A DNA stretch of 64,000 bases from Arthrinium phaeospermum (taxonomy: Eukaryota; Ascomycota; Sordariomycetes; Amphisphaeriales; Apiosporaceae): contig QYRS01000005.1 in NCBI GenBank assembly GCA_006503535.1, forward strand, positions 1,674,001-1,738,000. Direction: 5' to 3'. Below, one piece after another: positions 44,302 through 56,582 of the stretch. The notes below the pieces were generated by a model. That model did not search any database, was not told the DNA's origin, and saw only the letters and a list, made by a program, of their open reading frames with translations. The translations under genes and the position numbers were made by a program. Within the stretch, counting starts at the first letter, position 1, and each line of letters starts with the position of its first letter.

Positions 44302-47300
44302 GGTGGGCCGGATTGCAATCAAATCGCAACAGGAGAAATTGAGGGGGAAAGTAGTGTCCAAGGTTATACAGGATTGCGGGGGGTGATGGTTGCGATTGTT
44401 GCAAGAGATGGAAGAGTGTGTGAAAGGTAAGAGGGAGGTAGGAGATGGGAATCCCAAAGCTGATATGTAATTCAGAGGATTATGTCGAGAGAAGAGAGCG
44501 AGTCCGAGCTCCCGACTAAGAGGTGCAGTGCAGTGGACAGGAACCCCGGGGAAGTAGCCGGTACAAAGTCGATCAAAGGGCCCTGGACGAATCAAAGAAG
44601 ATGGCCCCCCCTAGTCGCTTTGTCGAAGTTTACTTTGTAGCAGGTACAGATACAGCGGCACTGTACGGTAGCAGCAGATGGAGTGGTTGATGGAGTATTT
44701 GGTATGTGAGATGCAAGTCAGGTAAGACACCCACAACACATTCAACCCCCCCTCTTAGCCTCTAGATTCAAGCAGAGGATCAGACGTCGGACGGTTCTTG
44801 GAAACAAACAAGCCTCGTCTGCGCCAGCAGTTAATCGAGCACGTAGTTTGCGGTTATATGCCAGGCCCAGTCCCCAATCTGTAGGGAGTGTGTATAGGCC
44901 GACAGCTTGGCTCTTCTTGGCTCTTGGGTCGAACGACAGAAGAGGGAGTGAAGCCAGGGAGAGGCGGGGTAGGTAGAGTGGCAGAGTGCAGTCAGTATAG
45001 TGTGTGCTGTACAGGAACTCGCCCACTCTCGTCCACACTTTCTGCGCCGCGTGATCAAAGGACGAACCAACGATTTGGGCTGGATACGCTAAGATGGAGG
45101 TGGCCAAGTATGTCAGAATGAAGGATGGTTGATGATGAGGGAGGAAAAGACGAGGGAGAGAGAGGGATGGGAAGAGAATGCAATCCCAAAAGTACAATTA
45201 ATAGCAACCTCCCATTCATTCACTGCCAGTCGCATTTACATCCCACTGCCGTTCGATTGCTGTGTAGAAGGGCCGGTCTGTAGGCCAATCTGCTACAGTG
45301 AACCACAGCAATGGGCTGATGCTGGGCTCATTCATGATGCCTGCTCGGGAGACATGGGAAGGGTGTGCCAGGGTCTCCACAAGTATCAGTCAAGGGCCAA
45401 TCAGACACGCTGCTGGCCCATCATGGCCGGTGCAGCAGCAGGGGACCTTCCAGTGGGGTGCGAGCTAAGCAATAGACATGTAGCGCTACTTGTTAGCGAC
45501 TGTGGTGCAGTCCACAGCGTTCCCCCTATCAGCCAGTGCGTGTGTCGAGGGGGCTAAGGGCCGCCAGTCGCTGCCTCCCTTGCTAGCGACCGGTGTCCCT
45601 GACTCGCCCAGTCGTGGGCTCTCCCTCGGCCTCTCCAGGCTTCGCTAGGCTTTCTTGGCTCGCAGCGACGTCACATCCCCAGTGTATAGACTAGTGGCCA
45701 AGGTACTGCTACGAGCTGCATCGCCAATCCACCTGTCCAATTGATCTCAGTCTCAATCTCGCTGCTGCCCACTAGTCAAATGCGGGGAGACGCACTAGTC
45801 AGTACCCGGTACATTCGTCTTTTGCGTTCTTCAATCAATTGACACCTTGTTGCCTTCTCGGCTGATACATACCAGGTCGGTCGGTTGGGAGTTGACGTCT
45901 TATCAATCCCTATTCTGATGGAAATTCTAATTAATGGTGATCATCGCCCGCTTGCATCATAATCCCACCACGCCTATCGCTCCCATTCGCCGTCTCCTGA
46001 GGCCACGCCTGGATCAGCGAGAACCGTTGCTGATCCGTCTTCTGCCTATTCTCGCTTTGGCCATTCTAGACTTCCAGCTCCGTCATGCAGGCTTAGTACT
46101 ATGTCCGTTCTTGCGCCTCGCGCTCCTTCAGGTCAAAATGCCAAAATGCCACGCTGCCTGTTTTCCGCTGTTTACCATGGTACTTCATACACGACATTGG
46201 AATTTAGACCTTGGCCCTTGATTCCGATTTCGAAAGTTGCTCGGAAAGTTAATCTTTGCCCTACTCGTACCTTTCTCACGAATCTGAAATAGTCTTTTGC
46301 AGCTTGGGAGCAGTAGCTGAATGATAAAAGGAAGTATCCGAGGTGTGTGCATTGCATAATTCGGGGAGGAACGAGAGAGAGGCGCTTGTGCTGGTTCGTT
46401 TGCTTACGTTTTATCAATGTCAAACTGTCTTGTAAGACAGACAAACACCCTCCATCACTCCAGCTATGACATACGACTGGAGCACAAAGACCGGAGCGCA
46501 TCCCCTAAGGGACCCTTTACCCCAGCTTTTCGACCCTCCACCTCCACTCACACACACATTCTCTCCCTCCCTCCTGCCTCCCTCACTCCCTCACTCTCTT
46601 GCAAGGGAAAGGGGAAGGTGACATTAGGCTGGACTCCAAACACTCGTTGGCGCTCGACACCATGTTTTGTTCTATTGCCAACTCTATTTAAGTTGTGTCC
46701 TCTGGCCGCCAAGACATGCAAGGTAACCGTAGTCTTTGCGACTAACCAACTTGGCGCATGGCGAGTATTGGGCATACCAGTGACCACTACTTGTATACTT
46801 ATTCTCTCTCACCCCCTCTGACGACTTCACCCCCCCCCCCCCCCCCCCCATCGCGTGCCGAACCTGGCCACCATCCCAAAATACTTCCAACACCCAGCCA
46901 TGTCGCAGGGGACGGGGGAGGGAAGTGATGCCGGGGAAACTGGAGAAAGCTGGGGAAAAGATGGGGACAACGGAGTCCGGTCCTGCTTCCAACAGGCTCG
47001 CCGTCTTGCAGTGTGTTTGATGTACGAAGTATATGTAGCAGGTAAGCTACAACCTGCATGCTATACTTGTCCGCATTGGGTTCGCTCCATGTCTGTGGGT
47101 TGATTCGCAGCTCGAATCCGGGGAAGCAGTCCCAAGTCATGGAGAGCATCCTGTTGCTTGCTGGGGGCCAGAAGACCGAATATACTGGTCCTCCCATTGG
47201 AACAGTCGAGTATAGAACCCCAAACCCTGTTTCATCACGACGCACCCACCGTCCGGCCTTTCCAGAGCCCGCGTCCCCGCACCTACTGTACATACAGCAT

Positions 47301-48434
47301 CCTGCTACTACATATCGTAAAGCCATCCGTCCCATGAGCTGCTTTTACGAACCGTCAGGTATGTGGAGGCGGGAGGAGCGGGTAGCCGGTTTGCGAGTTG
47401 GAGTAGCGCAGCGCTCGCCATCACCAGCACCATCGTACTATGCTGCGATCTGCTTACGACGTCCCGTGGGCTATTCTCCTGCAGGTGCAGGTGCAGATGC
47501 AGACCTGCAATTCCTGCAACTCTGCAATTCTGCCGATCTCTGACGTGTCCCCGATGTTCCCATTGCGATCGGCCGCGCATATTCTCGGGAAACTCAATGC
47601 CCACGAACTGTCTCATCCCCCCTCGATAAACAGCTTGCAGTTTGAGACACTGCTACAGAGTACCAAGAGTACCAGATGCCTTGGATCTAAGAGCGTGCAA
47701 TGCTCTGCTTCGGTCTACCAGTGTATCTATGTTGACCTTCCGATGATACGCGTAGCCATGATCAGACACGATGCACGCGGAAGACAGGCGCCACGGGTAT
47801 CCCGGCGTCCTGATGGCACACCAAGTCTGCCTGAAGCTTCTCTTTGCATGTTCTCTTCGGTGTCCTCTTTCATTGCTACCCAGCCTGTCGAAGCACCCTG
47901 GCTATCTAGACGACGACGGAGCATCATCGCTCAAGGTCTCTCTACCCACCGGTGTAAGTTCGGCATCTAGCAAGTTCTCCAGTGTGCAGGTTGGTTAGGT
48001 ACGTACGACACTCCCCATCACGAACCCAAGGAAGGGGGCCTTACTAAAGCAAATGATACGCTGGGTCGGGACTATGATATGGAAGCGCTACTCTGCTGCA
48101 TGCAGTCTTCCCCTAGCGCTTCTGCGTTCTTGTGAAAGCCTAAGTTGCACCATGCTCACTTGCAGATTCAGTAACGTGACAAACAATGAGGCCATGTCAG
48201 GACGTGACGAAAACAAGGAAATCGAAGCCTGTGGATTTGGGGTGGAGTGGTTGGGAAACCACCATATTTCTCTCTATAGCTCTATCTCTCTATCTCAGGC
48301 CAAAAAGAAGGAACAAGGAAGAAGGGCAGAAAAGAACATATCTATCATAATTCGACTTGTCACCCTTGGCCGAAGCTTGCTAGTTGCTCTCGGTGATAGC
48401 CATGGTGCGTGTAAGCCAGCGACTGCTATGCCCA
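44302..48434. other. Long noncoding region with a C20 homopolymer
   Basis: This is 4.1 kb between the Ser-rich protein's start and the alpha/beta hydrolase's stop. A run of 20 C lies at 46830-46849, and CT-rich simple sequence lies near 48268-48300. No frame has an ATG, reasonable composition and length together, so no gene is called. Confidence 0.5.
46830..46849. repeat. Poly(C)20 homopolymer
   Basis: Twenty consecutive C residues. It could form an i-motif, or a G-quadruplex on the other strand, and is a spot where assembly length is unreliable. Confidence 0.9.
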
Positions 48435-50025
48435 TCACCGGAAGAAAGCGTGCAGCACAGCGGCCACCTCGCTGCTCTGGGTGATGGGCAGCTCATGCCC
48501 AGCAGCCAATACGGCATACTCCACCCCGTCCTTGCCCAGCACGGCCTCGGCATCCTCGATGGTCTCCTCGGGCACGATGACCGGGTCTTCGGCGCCGAGC
48601 ACCAGGAGCACCTTCCCCTTCACGAGCCCACCATCTTTTTCATCTTCATCATCTTCGTCTTCGTCTTCTTCCCCCCTATCCTCTTCAGTATCTGTATTCG
48701 TCTTTTCCGTCATGAAGGCCCGTCTTCTCCGTGCCGCAGCGAGCAGCTCCCGCAGCACGTCCCAGTCCCCCTGCGGCGCGTAGATGGGCGCGTGCCGCAT
48801 CGTGCTCGCAAAGGCGTGGACGAAGCCCGCGTGCGCGTCCATCTGGTGCGCCACCACGTCCGCCACGCTCACGCCCGGCCGCCGCCGCGAGATGGGCGCG
48901 CTGTCGAACCCCTGGCCGCCGTTGGCGTCGCCGCCGGTGGCGTTGCCGTAGTTGTGCGACGACGACGACTTGCTCTCGGCGGCCATGACGTCGGTTCGGG
49001 ATGATGACGGTGATGTGGATGTGGTGCTGGGACGGATCCGGCGGCGGCTATGGGTAGGTACGTATGTGTGAGATTAGCTACTGCGGATGATACTCCCCGA
49101 AAGAGAAGAAGAAGAAGAGCCTGAAGGAACACTTACACGATCCACTTGACCAGCGCCTCCGGCAGCAGGCCCGACTGGTACAGCAGCCAGCCCTTCCAGT
49201 CGACGTGGTGGGGGCGGATCAGGCCGGCGCCCGCGACGAGCGTGAGCGAGGCGACGCGGCGGGGGCAGTAGTGGGCAAAGGCCACGGCCAGGCAGCCGCC
49301 CAGCGAGTAGCCGACCAGGTGGAAGCGGTCCCAGGCCAGCCGCGACGACGCCAGCACGAGCAGGATCTGCGCCACGTAGAGCGGGGAGCCGTACTCGACG
49401 TCGGCGGGGGCGTCCGAGTAGCCTCGACCGAAGTAGTCTGTTCCCATCCATGGTCAGCGGGATTCATCCCCTTACCCTTTCTTTCTTTTGCTATGAAACA
49501 AAGCGGAACGTATGAAGGAAGATCGGATGGAAGAGGGGGTAAGTAAGGGAAAAGAAAGAGCTCACCGAACAACATGACCCGGTACCCCCGCTCGCTCATC
49601 TCCCACGCCAGGTCCCCGAGCGAGACCGTGGGCGTGCTGATGCCCGCGATGAGGAGCACGCGCTCGCCCTCCGCGGGCCCCCACTCGTAGACGCGGACGG
49701 AGCCGTACGGCGTCGGGACGTCGCGGGCGCCGGGGAGGGCGCGCTCGGGCGGGTAGGGCAGGGCGTCGCGCTCGGTCTGCGTCATGCCCCCGAGGGCGGC
49801 CGAGGTCCGGGGCGAGGGGATGATGTTGCTGTTGTTACTACCACCGCCGCTGCCGCGGCCAACGGCAACTTGTGTGAGCAGCACCCGCAGCCAGGGCTGG
49901 AGTAGAGCACAGCAACACAGCAAGGCGCCGCCAAGCCAGAGCTGACTGGGCGGCGACGACGGCATCCACCTTGAGAAGAGGCTGCTCCATGGGCCGAGGA
50001 GCGGGGTTCGACTGCTGTGTATCAT
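48435..50025 (-). CDS. Alpha/beta-hydrolase with N-terminal membrane anchor
   Basis: Three exons: 49566-50025, 49137-49437 and 48435-49047. The introns are 128 and 89 nt (donors GTGAGC and GTAAGT; branch points CTGAC and GCTAAT). The product is about 457 aa. A hydrophobic segment near residues 28-52 suggests a signal anchor. The fold starts with YGSVRVYEWGP and VLLIAGIST (oxyanion strand). The second exon carries DYFGRGYSDAP and the nucleophile elbow GYSLGG (S198). The Asp is in LGAEDPVI and the His in AAGHELPI near the C-terminus. Between cap and Asp lies a run of about 20 Asp/Glu residues encoded by a TCN/TTC-type trinucleotide tract. Substrate unknown; the family includes esterases, epoxide hydrolases and lipases. 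All splice junctions restore conserved motifs. Confidence 0.88.
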
Positions 50026-51465
50026 GGTTCTGGATTTCGTTGCGGGAAAGGGAAAGCGCTCTGACGTAGAAAAGGAAGGGCGAGTGAATATAAATAGCCA
50101 GATGCTTCGTTTGCTTGTCGTGGTGTCATATCAAGTCATGGGGGTCGCCTTATGGTTGATATATATACCCATGCACACGGGAAGAACTATGTATGTAGTT
50201 ATCCAAGAGACACAAGCACACCCGACTTCCCACAAAAGGCAAGCAAGCAACGCAGATTGCCTAGCTGTGAAACCCGTCTTTCGTACTTGAGAGAGTGAAC
50301 TAATCGCTCATTAAGTCCGAAGCCTCGTTTCTTGGGAGGCGGCGGCGGCTCGTCCTTCTCCCGCAGTTTCTCGGAAAGTTGTTAGTAACCAAGCAGGTGG
50401 AGAAGGAAAAGAAAGATAAGCGCATCCGTTACGCCGCCGCCGCCGCCCGCTGTTGCCGGCGCCGGCCCAAACGGTGCCCCCTCACGTGTCACGTTACGTT
50501 ACGGCCGGGCAGACCCCTATTCACCATCGCAAGCGAGAGTGAGAGCCATTAATAATGCTAAGACCCTCCGTTTGTAACATGTTTACGGCCTCGATGGGAA
50601 CGGCCGTAGCCCTAAAACGCCACATCGGCTCACAAGTCGGTGTTGCCCATGGCGCCCATCAGATTTCTGCGTCACTTCTTACAATCGTGCATATCGTAAA
50701 TCACGGAATCAGCGGCAGTAAAGTTCATGATGCTTTGTTTATATTCAGACAATCCCGATATTGTCCGGCTCGGGCTCAAATCACCGCGAGCCCGCAAATC
50801 GAGGTTCAGGCTATGTACAGGCTAGATTCGTTTTTTTTTCTTTCGGCGACACATTAGGGTCGCGAACCGAACGCCGTTGAACGTGAATATCATAGTTTCC
50901 TTCGCAGATGTTTCGCCAGACGCTGTGCAACATGTCGCATGATAAGCTCAAATCCAAGTCGTCGTAAAAAAAAAAAAAAAACAAGAAAAAGAAGGTGCCG
51001 CCCAACGCCAAAATCTGACTTTCGCTCATCTTAGTATTGTACATCAGGTGCTGGAAAAAGAATCGATTGCCTCTGCCACATCGCCTTCAGCATCGGCACT
51101 CGTCCTTCGGTACATCCCGACGCGTGAGACTCTGCCGTGCTTTTGTGTCGTCTAGCCAAGCCCGCACTCTCTCATATTAGATAATAGGGAATGACGCCAC
51201 TTCCTCTGCCAGGGCACACGGAAATTCCGAGCAAGGACAGTTGGCCACTCCAAGTCAAGGAAACCCCGAAAATGCTCGCCGAAAGATGTCATTCGGACGT
51301 GGGTATGGAAAAATAGGAAACAAGAAACAGAAAAAACATGGGATATCTCCGCCGGAAATGGTGTTTGCCTCGTCGAGTCAGATTTTGTTGACGACATATA
51401 AATCGAAAAAGAAAAGAAAAATAGGCTCTTCAGGTACGCCTGCCCGTCACATGACCTGCTTGTGC
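50026..51465. other. Intergenic between RhoGAP 3' end and hydrolase promoter
   Basis: 1.4 kb including the hydrolase promoter and a poly-A run at about 50967-50981. GCC-rich triplets lie near 50430-50460. No gene is supported. Confidence 0.5.
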
Positions 51466-54400
51466 TCACATCCGGGTCTCGTCACGCAGACGGCTCTTAG
51501 AACCTTGGTGATTGAGCATATTATTCATCATCAGAGAGCTTTGTCGTTGTTTCGGCTTGGCCGCGAAGTTCTGTTCATAGCCAGCCGGTGCCTGCTCGTA
51601 ACCTGCTGGATAGTGAGGCCGATCATATGCCGGTGCTTGTTTACCCATGGCGGCAGGCTCGTAGGTCACTGGTAATCCGTAGCCAGTGCCCTCGTAGGCG
51701 GGGCGGGCGCTGCTATTGTAGAGATGGGCGCCGGTCTGTTGTGCCAAGTATTGCGGGTCGTACATGTTTGGACGTGGGGCTGGCGGTGCTTGCGGACGTG
51801 CTGGCGGGGGAGTTGGTGTGGAGCGCTGCTGCGGCTGCTGCTGCTGCTGCTGCATGTCTCCTACGCGCCGGTGGGGAGATGATGCCACCCCCGTACCATT
51901 GGATGGCCGCCGTGGCGGGGGGTCGATTGAGCGAGTGTCCGACTCGGAAAGAGGAGACGGAAGTTCGTACTCTTCGGGATCGATGCCAAAGATGCCTTCA
52001 TAGTTCTGCAGAAGCAGGGCAAAGACGGGAGCGGGTATGTTGAGGGTTGGGGAGAAGACGATGCCAACATTCCTGACCGTCATCTTGTTCACGTCCGAGT
52101 TGTTGATGATCTTGATGAGGAAGGCGATCAGGTACCGTAGCAGGGTGCCGTTCGCCTGCGGAAGATGCTGTACCAATTCGGCCAGTGCCGCGATCTTCTC
52201 GGTGTGACTCGACATCTCTGTGACGGACAGGAACTGCAGATGCAGGTCTCTCGTCAAAATCGTGGTGGGCAGTTCACGCAGATACAGCTTCAGTAAAGAG
52301 GCCACTGCGTGGATGTCGTAGTATGTTTCGTCCGTCACGAGATTGACGTCGCCCTCCACATTGAAGCGCTCACGGAGACCCTTGATAACGACATTCGACC
52401 CACTGAGTCGGAAAATGCCTTCCTCCAAAATGGCGTTCTTGGAATCCAGGTACTGGATGCATCGGAAAACAACCGAAGGCAAGGGTACGTTGACATCAGC
52501 GGGACCGCTGAACCGGACGGCGTCACCAAGCGACGAACCAAAGACCTGATGCTGTGAGATTCGAGGCTCCCCGCCTTGGATAGAGGATCCAACGCTGGAA
52601 CCAAAGAGCGACTCCTGGTCATCAGTTGACGAGCGTTGCTTGGGGCCAAAGCCGAAGAAACTTCGCTTCCTCGCCTTCTTCTCTTCCAGAGTTGGTCCAG
52701 GTGCGGCAAGCGAGGATTTCGACGGCATCTCTCGGGGCGCGGGCATTGCCCTTCCTGGAGCCGGCGCCATGCGCTCCTGAGAGTCGGGCGTGGCCGAGGT
52801 CTTCCGTCTCGCACTATCCGGTGGAGCATCGGCTTGCTTAGTGCCTTCATAGCTGATGCCGATCAAGCCATCCTGGCTGGAAGTGCGCACGGCCTGAGGC
52901 TTGGAAGCACTGCCCCTCGACTTCTTCCCATTCGTCGAAGCACTTCCGCGCCTATCACCATGGCTGGCCTCTGCCTCGGGGTCCCGGTAGTCAATCCAGC
53001 GCAACAACGTGTCGACCCACTGATCACGCTCGCTGTCGCTCTCGGCGCAAAGCACGTGTTTGACGTGGCTGGTAGAGTCCTTCTTCTTCGGCTCAAGCAC
53101 CAGGAAAGCGTGACGGTACTGGTTGTCGAGCTCCTCGTTGTTGGGGCCACGCGCAGGCGCAGGCGACCCATCTTGGGTCGTCTGCGACTGTTGCTTACCA
53201 ATTTGGGCATTCTGTAGTTTGATGGTGCCCAGGTGTGCACCACCAGGGGTCTCGTAGTACTTCAGCAGAGGCCCGTCGAGTACAAAGAACCGGGCTTTCC
53301 AGCCGCCAAAGTTCTTGCCTCTCTTGGTCAGATAGCCCGTCTTGAACGGCCGCCCGCCAGCGCCCGTCTTCTGGGTGGTTGTTTCGACCTTGGCCTCGGC
53401 AACTGATCCGGTGTCATCCGAGTTGGGAGGCAAAATGTTAGTCGACAGATACTTGCAGAGCTCCACAGCAGTCGGCGTGTCTAATGGTGTGTTCAAGGCT
53501 TCCTCGAGATACATGTTCAAGGCAATGCGCCTAGCATCCAACTTGGCGGGGGCGTGACCTGTGAACAGGGAACGGTCGGGTGTTCGCGCGGTGAAGGCCT
53601 GGCAAGTTTTCAGTCGCTGGTCAAGTTTGCCGAGCGACGCAATGTCCTTCTCGCAACGCCAAAGCTCGCCACCTTCGGACCGTAGGAAGATAGCCAAGGT
53701 AAACACAGGGTCCTCCTCCAGCTGAGTGAGCGAAATCAGACTAGCCCTTGATGGCTTCATGCGAGACGAAGCAACCTTCACAGTGATGGAAGGAAGAGCA
53801 TTCGGGGGTAAGAGGAGATCGGGATACTCCTCAGTGATGAATCCCTTGTAGACTTTAGTCCGCTCAGTGGGGCTATCTAAAGGTGCTGTAGGGCTGGTCT
53901 GGATCGGCTCTATCCTCAGCTTCGAGACACTCAGCGGAGCAGGTACGGACCCGGGCGAGATAGAAGCATTAGACCCAGATGTGTTGGGCGGGAGGGGGAT
54001 CGGTTGCCTGGGGGGGCGTGGTGAGAGGTGGCCCGCCGACGCTCCAGTTGATCCGGGCGACATAGTTGGTGAGTTAACTTTGTCCATTGGCCGGGGACTG
54101 GCGGGGAGCCCAGGACTCGGGAGAGGGGCCAGCAGATAGTTCTTCTGGTCATCTCCATTGAGCATACCGGCAAGGGACGCGGGTGCATTACTGGGAGGAG
54201 GGAGGAGTTCCGCCACGGAGTTTGCGGGTGGTTCGAATTCGGCCTCTTTCGGGGTCCCCTTTTGGCTGCCCTTCTTGCTCTTCTTTGACAAGCTGCGCCT
54301 TTCTGCCTCTTGCAGAGCCAACATCTCCCGCACCCTGTCGTCTTCCTCCCTTGTGCGTCTGCGTCCCCGCTTCTCGGGTATGGGCAACTCGTCTACCTCT

Positions 54401-55963
54401 AATAAAGAGTCGAAGTCTGAGTCTGTGTCATTCTCTCCTTCTGGTGAGATGGAAACAGGCGGCTTGTTCTCCATTCTCAGGGCCAACGGCGCAGGCGGGG
54501 GCTTGCGTGGGGGCGGAGCAGACGGCGGTGGGAAGTGCTCAAGAAGGGGGCTTCCCGCAACCTTGGTAGACTTGACTGGCGGGGCAGGTGGCGGCATACT
54601 GGGCGGATCGCTTGGTGGGCTTCGCGCAGGGGGCAAGCCCACGCTCAAGGGGATATCCTGACTTTCCTCGGCAACCTTCTTCGCTGCGTCCGCCGCGTCT
54701 GCTGCACGATCCTCCTCTTCGTGATCAAATTTGTCGAGAGCATGTTCCGACGGCTTAGGCATCATGTGTGACGGATTGAGCAGGTCGCCGACTGCTGAAG
54801 TAGGCCCATTGGACACCTGGTCGGCAGGCGGTGTGATTGGGTACGGCGCCATGGCCATGTCAATGGGAGAGTGCTTCACGCTGTCTGAGTCTAGGTTAGA
54901 AGGCGATGCCGGCACATCAGCGGCTTCCTGCACCGGGACGGCATTGACGTCCAGACGAGGGATAACCGGCGTTTTCGACGACGACGACGACGGAGCAGCC
55001 TCGTACGTGGCGTTCGAAGCAGCCATCACCTCCTTCATCTTTTTCCGGTACTTCTCCTTGTCTTTCAAGGCCCGCTCTAGGTCCTTGTTCAACCCCAGGA
55101 TCATGGCTCTTTGCTTGTCCACTAGCCGCCAGAGTTGAGCGTTTTGTTGTGACTGGGATTGCTTCTCCTTGAGCAAGTACTGGATCAAAGCCTCGGGGCT
55201 GCCAGCTGTTTTGATCAGATTGGCGACCTCGGCCGCCCCGGGTAGGGCGTCAGAAGAGATTTTGGAAGACATGGTCGACACTGACGAGTCGATCGAGGCC
55301 GTCCGCGGCGGTCCTTGGATCTTCTCGACCTGGGCTGAACTTGAGCCACCCGCCATGGTAGACATCAGGTTGGCGGGATGGCCAAGGGAAGGCGTCGCGG
55401 TCACAATAGGCTCGGCGAGGCTACTGGTGTCATTCGGGAGAGACGGCGCGTGAATCGATCTGTAGAGGTTGCCGTATGTTAGACTATCCGTGTATACCTA
55501 CTAGTGTGGTGCACCTAGTATAGTGTGTGCTTCCGGTTCAACCCAAATCTTTGGGTCCCGTCGCAAAGTGAATTGGTACGAACCCTGGGAGAAAAGTGAT
55601 TGGCGTCGCGGGAGGAGACAATTGTCCTTGCGTGTACGGGTTCTCGAACGTGCGAGACCGCTGCTTGAGGTTGAGATGCCCTATACGGGCAAAGGCGATT
55701 TGCTGCGCTGGCCCTCTCACTTCCTGCGTTCCTGGCGATGGCGGGAACGAATCATGGACGAGTGGTGAAAATGCTGATCGGCTTGGGCTTGCGCTAGGCG
55801 GAGGAGAATTGGCGAAGTTTGTATTCAGAGGGCTGGGTGCGGCTCTTCGTTGTGACCTGGTGGAAGGCGGGGAATTCGAGCGTCAGCGGTGGTCTCGAAG
55901 AATGTACTGTATTTGCTTCTTCCCAATGGCAACGGGCCGGAAGATTGTTAGGTTGGGCTGGGC

Positions 55964-55994
<31 letters not shown>

Positions 55995-56582
55995 TTGCAC
56001 AAAAGTTTGGTTGCAGTACAGCAGCAGCGGCCAAAGACCAAGAGGGTAGAAGAAAGAACCTGCTTAGGGACACCGTCTATGTAACTCGAGCCCTCCAAAC
56101 GAATCAAAAAGAACGAGTTTCCTGTCACACAGCCGGTGTCGCGAATAAGGAAGGAAAAAGCAGATAGCTGTGGAATGGGAGGAAAAAACAGAAGTAAAAG
56201 ACTGGCCGAAGAAGCAACGGGGGTTATGCGGGTCGGCAGGCCAGGAACAGGAACAGGGTAGTATGGTAGTATAGATAGGGTGTAGGAAGTGTGGGAGTTT
56301 GGCAGGTGACGGAAGAGTAGGTATGATTTGGATGATAGGATGGAACGGAGGTGCTTACTTTGTGCCCAACGGCGATGCTAACGGCGAATGGCTGTCGAGG
56401 TCGAGAGCAAGAGAGTCGGGAAGCATCAGGTTCACCTGCTGAACTCTACCTATGGTCGGGCTGTCCTGGTCGGGAAAATAAGTCGAGTAGCGACGGTTGT
56501 CCTGGTCCGGGAAATAAGTCGAGTAGCGACGAAGTTGAGCGGGCGATGGGCCATCGCTACAATGGAGCGCATGCTGCGACAT
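51466..56582 (-). CDS. PX-PH-RhoGAP protein (Bem3-like Rho/Cdc42 GAP)
   Basis: Three exons are proposed: 56359-56582, 55721-55856 and 51466-55497, about 1463 aa. Intron 1 is 502 nt (GTAAGC to CCAG) and intron 2 is 223 nt (GTGAGA to GTAG). Every junction is in phase. The large exon opens VYTDSLTYGNLYRS rather than at an ATG, so upstream exons must exist. After a Ser/Pro-rich N-terminus there is a coiled coil (about 240-290) and a long Pro-rich linker. A PX domain follows (about 667-814), then a PH domain (834-957, TGYLTKRGKNFGGWKARFF) and a RhoGAP domain (1104-1294) with arginine finger in EGIFRLSGSN (about R1150). This order matches yeast Bem3, which inactivates Cdc42/Rho GTPases at polarised membranes through phosphoinositide binding. 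Exon 1 encodes a 12-residue tandem repeat. Confidence 0.88.
55974..55995. repeat. (GT)11 dinucleotide repeat in RhoGAP intron 1
   Basis: Eleven GT units lie within the proposed 502-nt first intron, which helps explain its unusual length. Confidence 0.9.
56463..56534 (-). repeat. Two-copy 36-bp tandem repeat in RhoGAP exon 1
   Basis: The units at 56463-56498 and 56499-56534 both encode RRYSTYFPDQD plus Asn or Ser on the minus strand. Within the shared 11 codons they differ only at Phe (TTT/TTC) and Pro (CCC/CCG), both silent. A unit length of 12 codons and silent differences argue that the region is translated. Confidence 0.8.
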
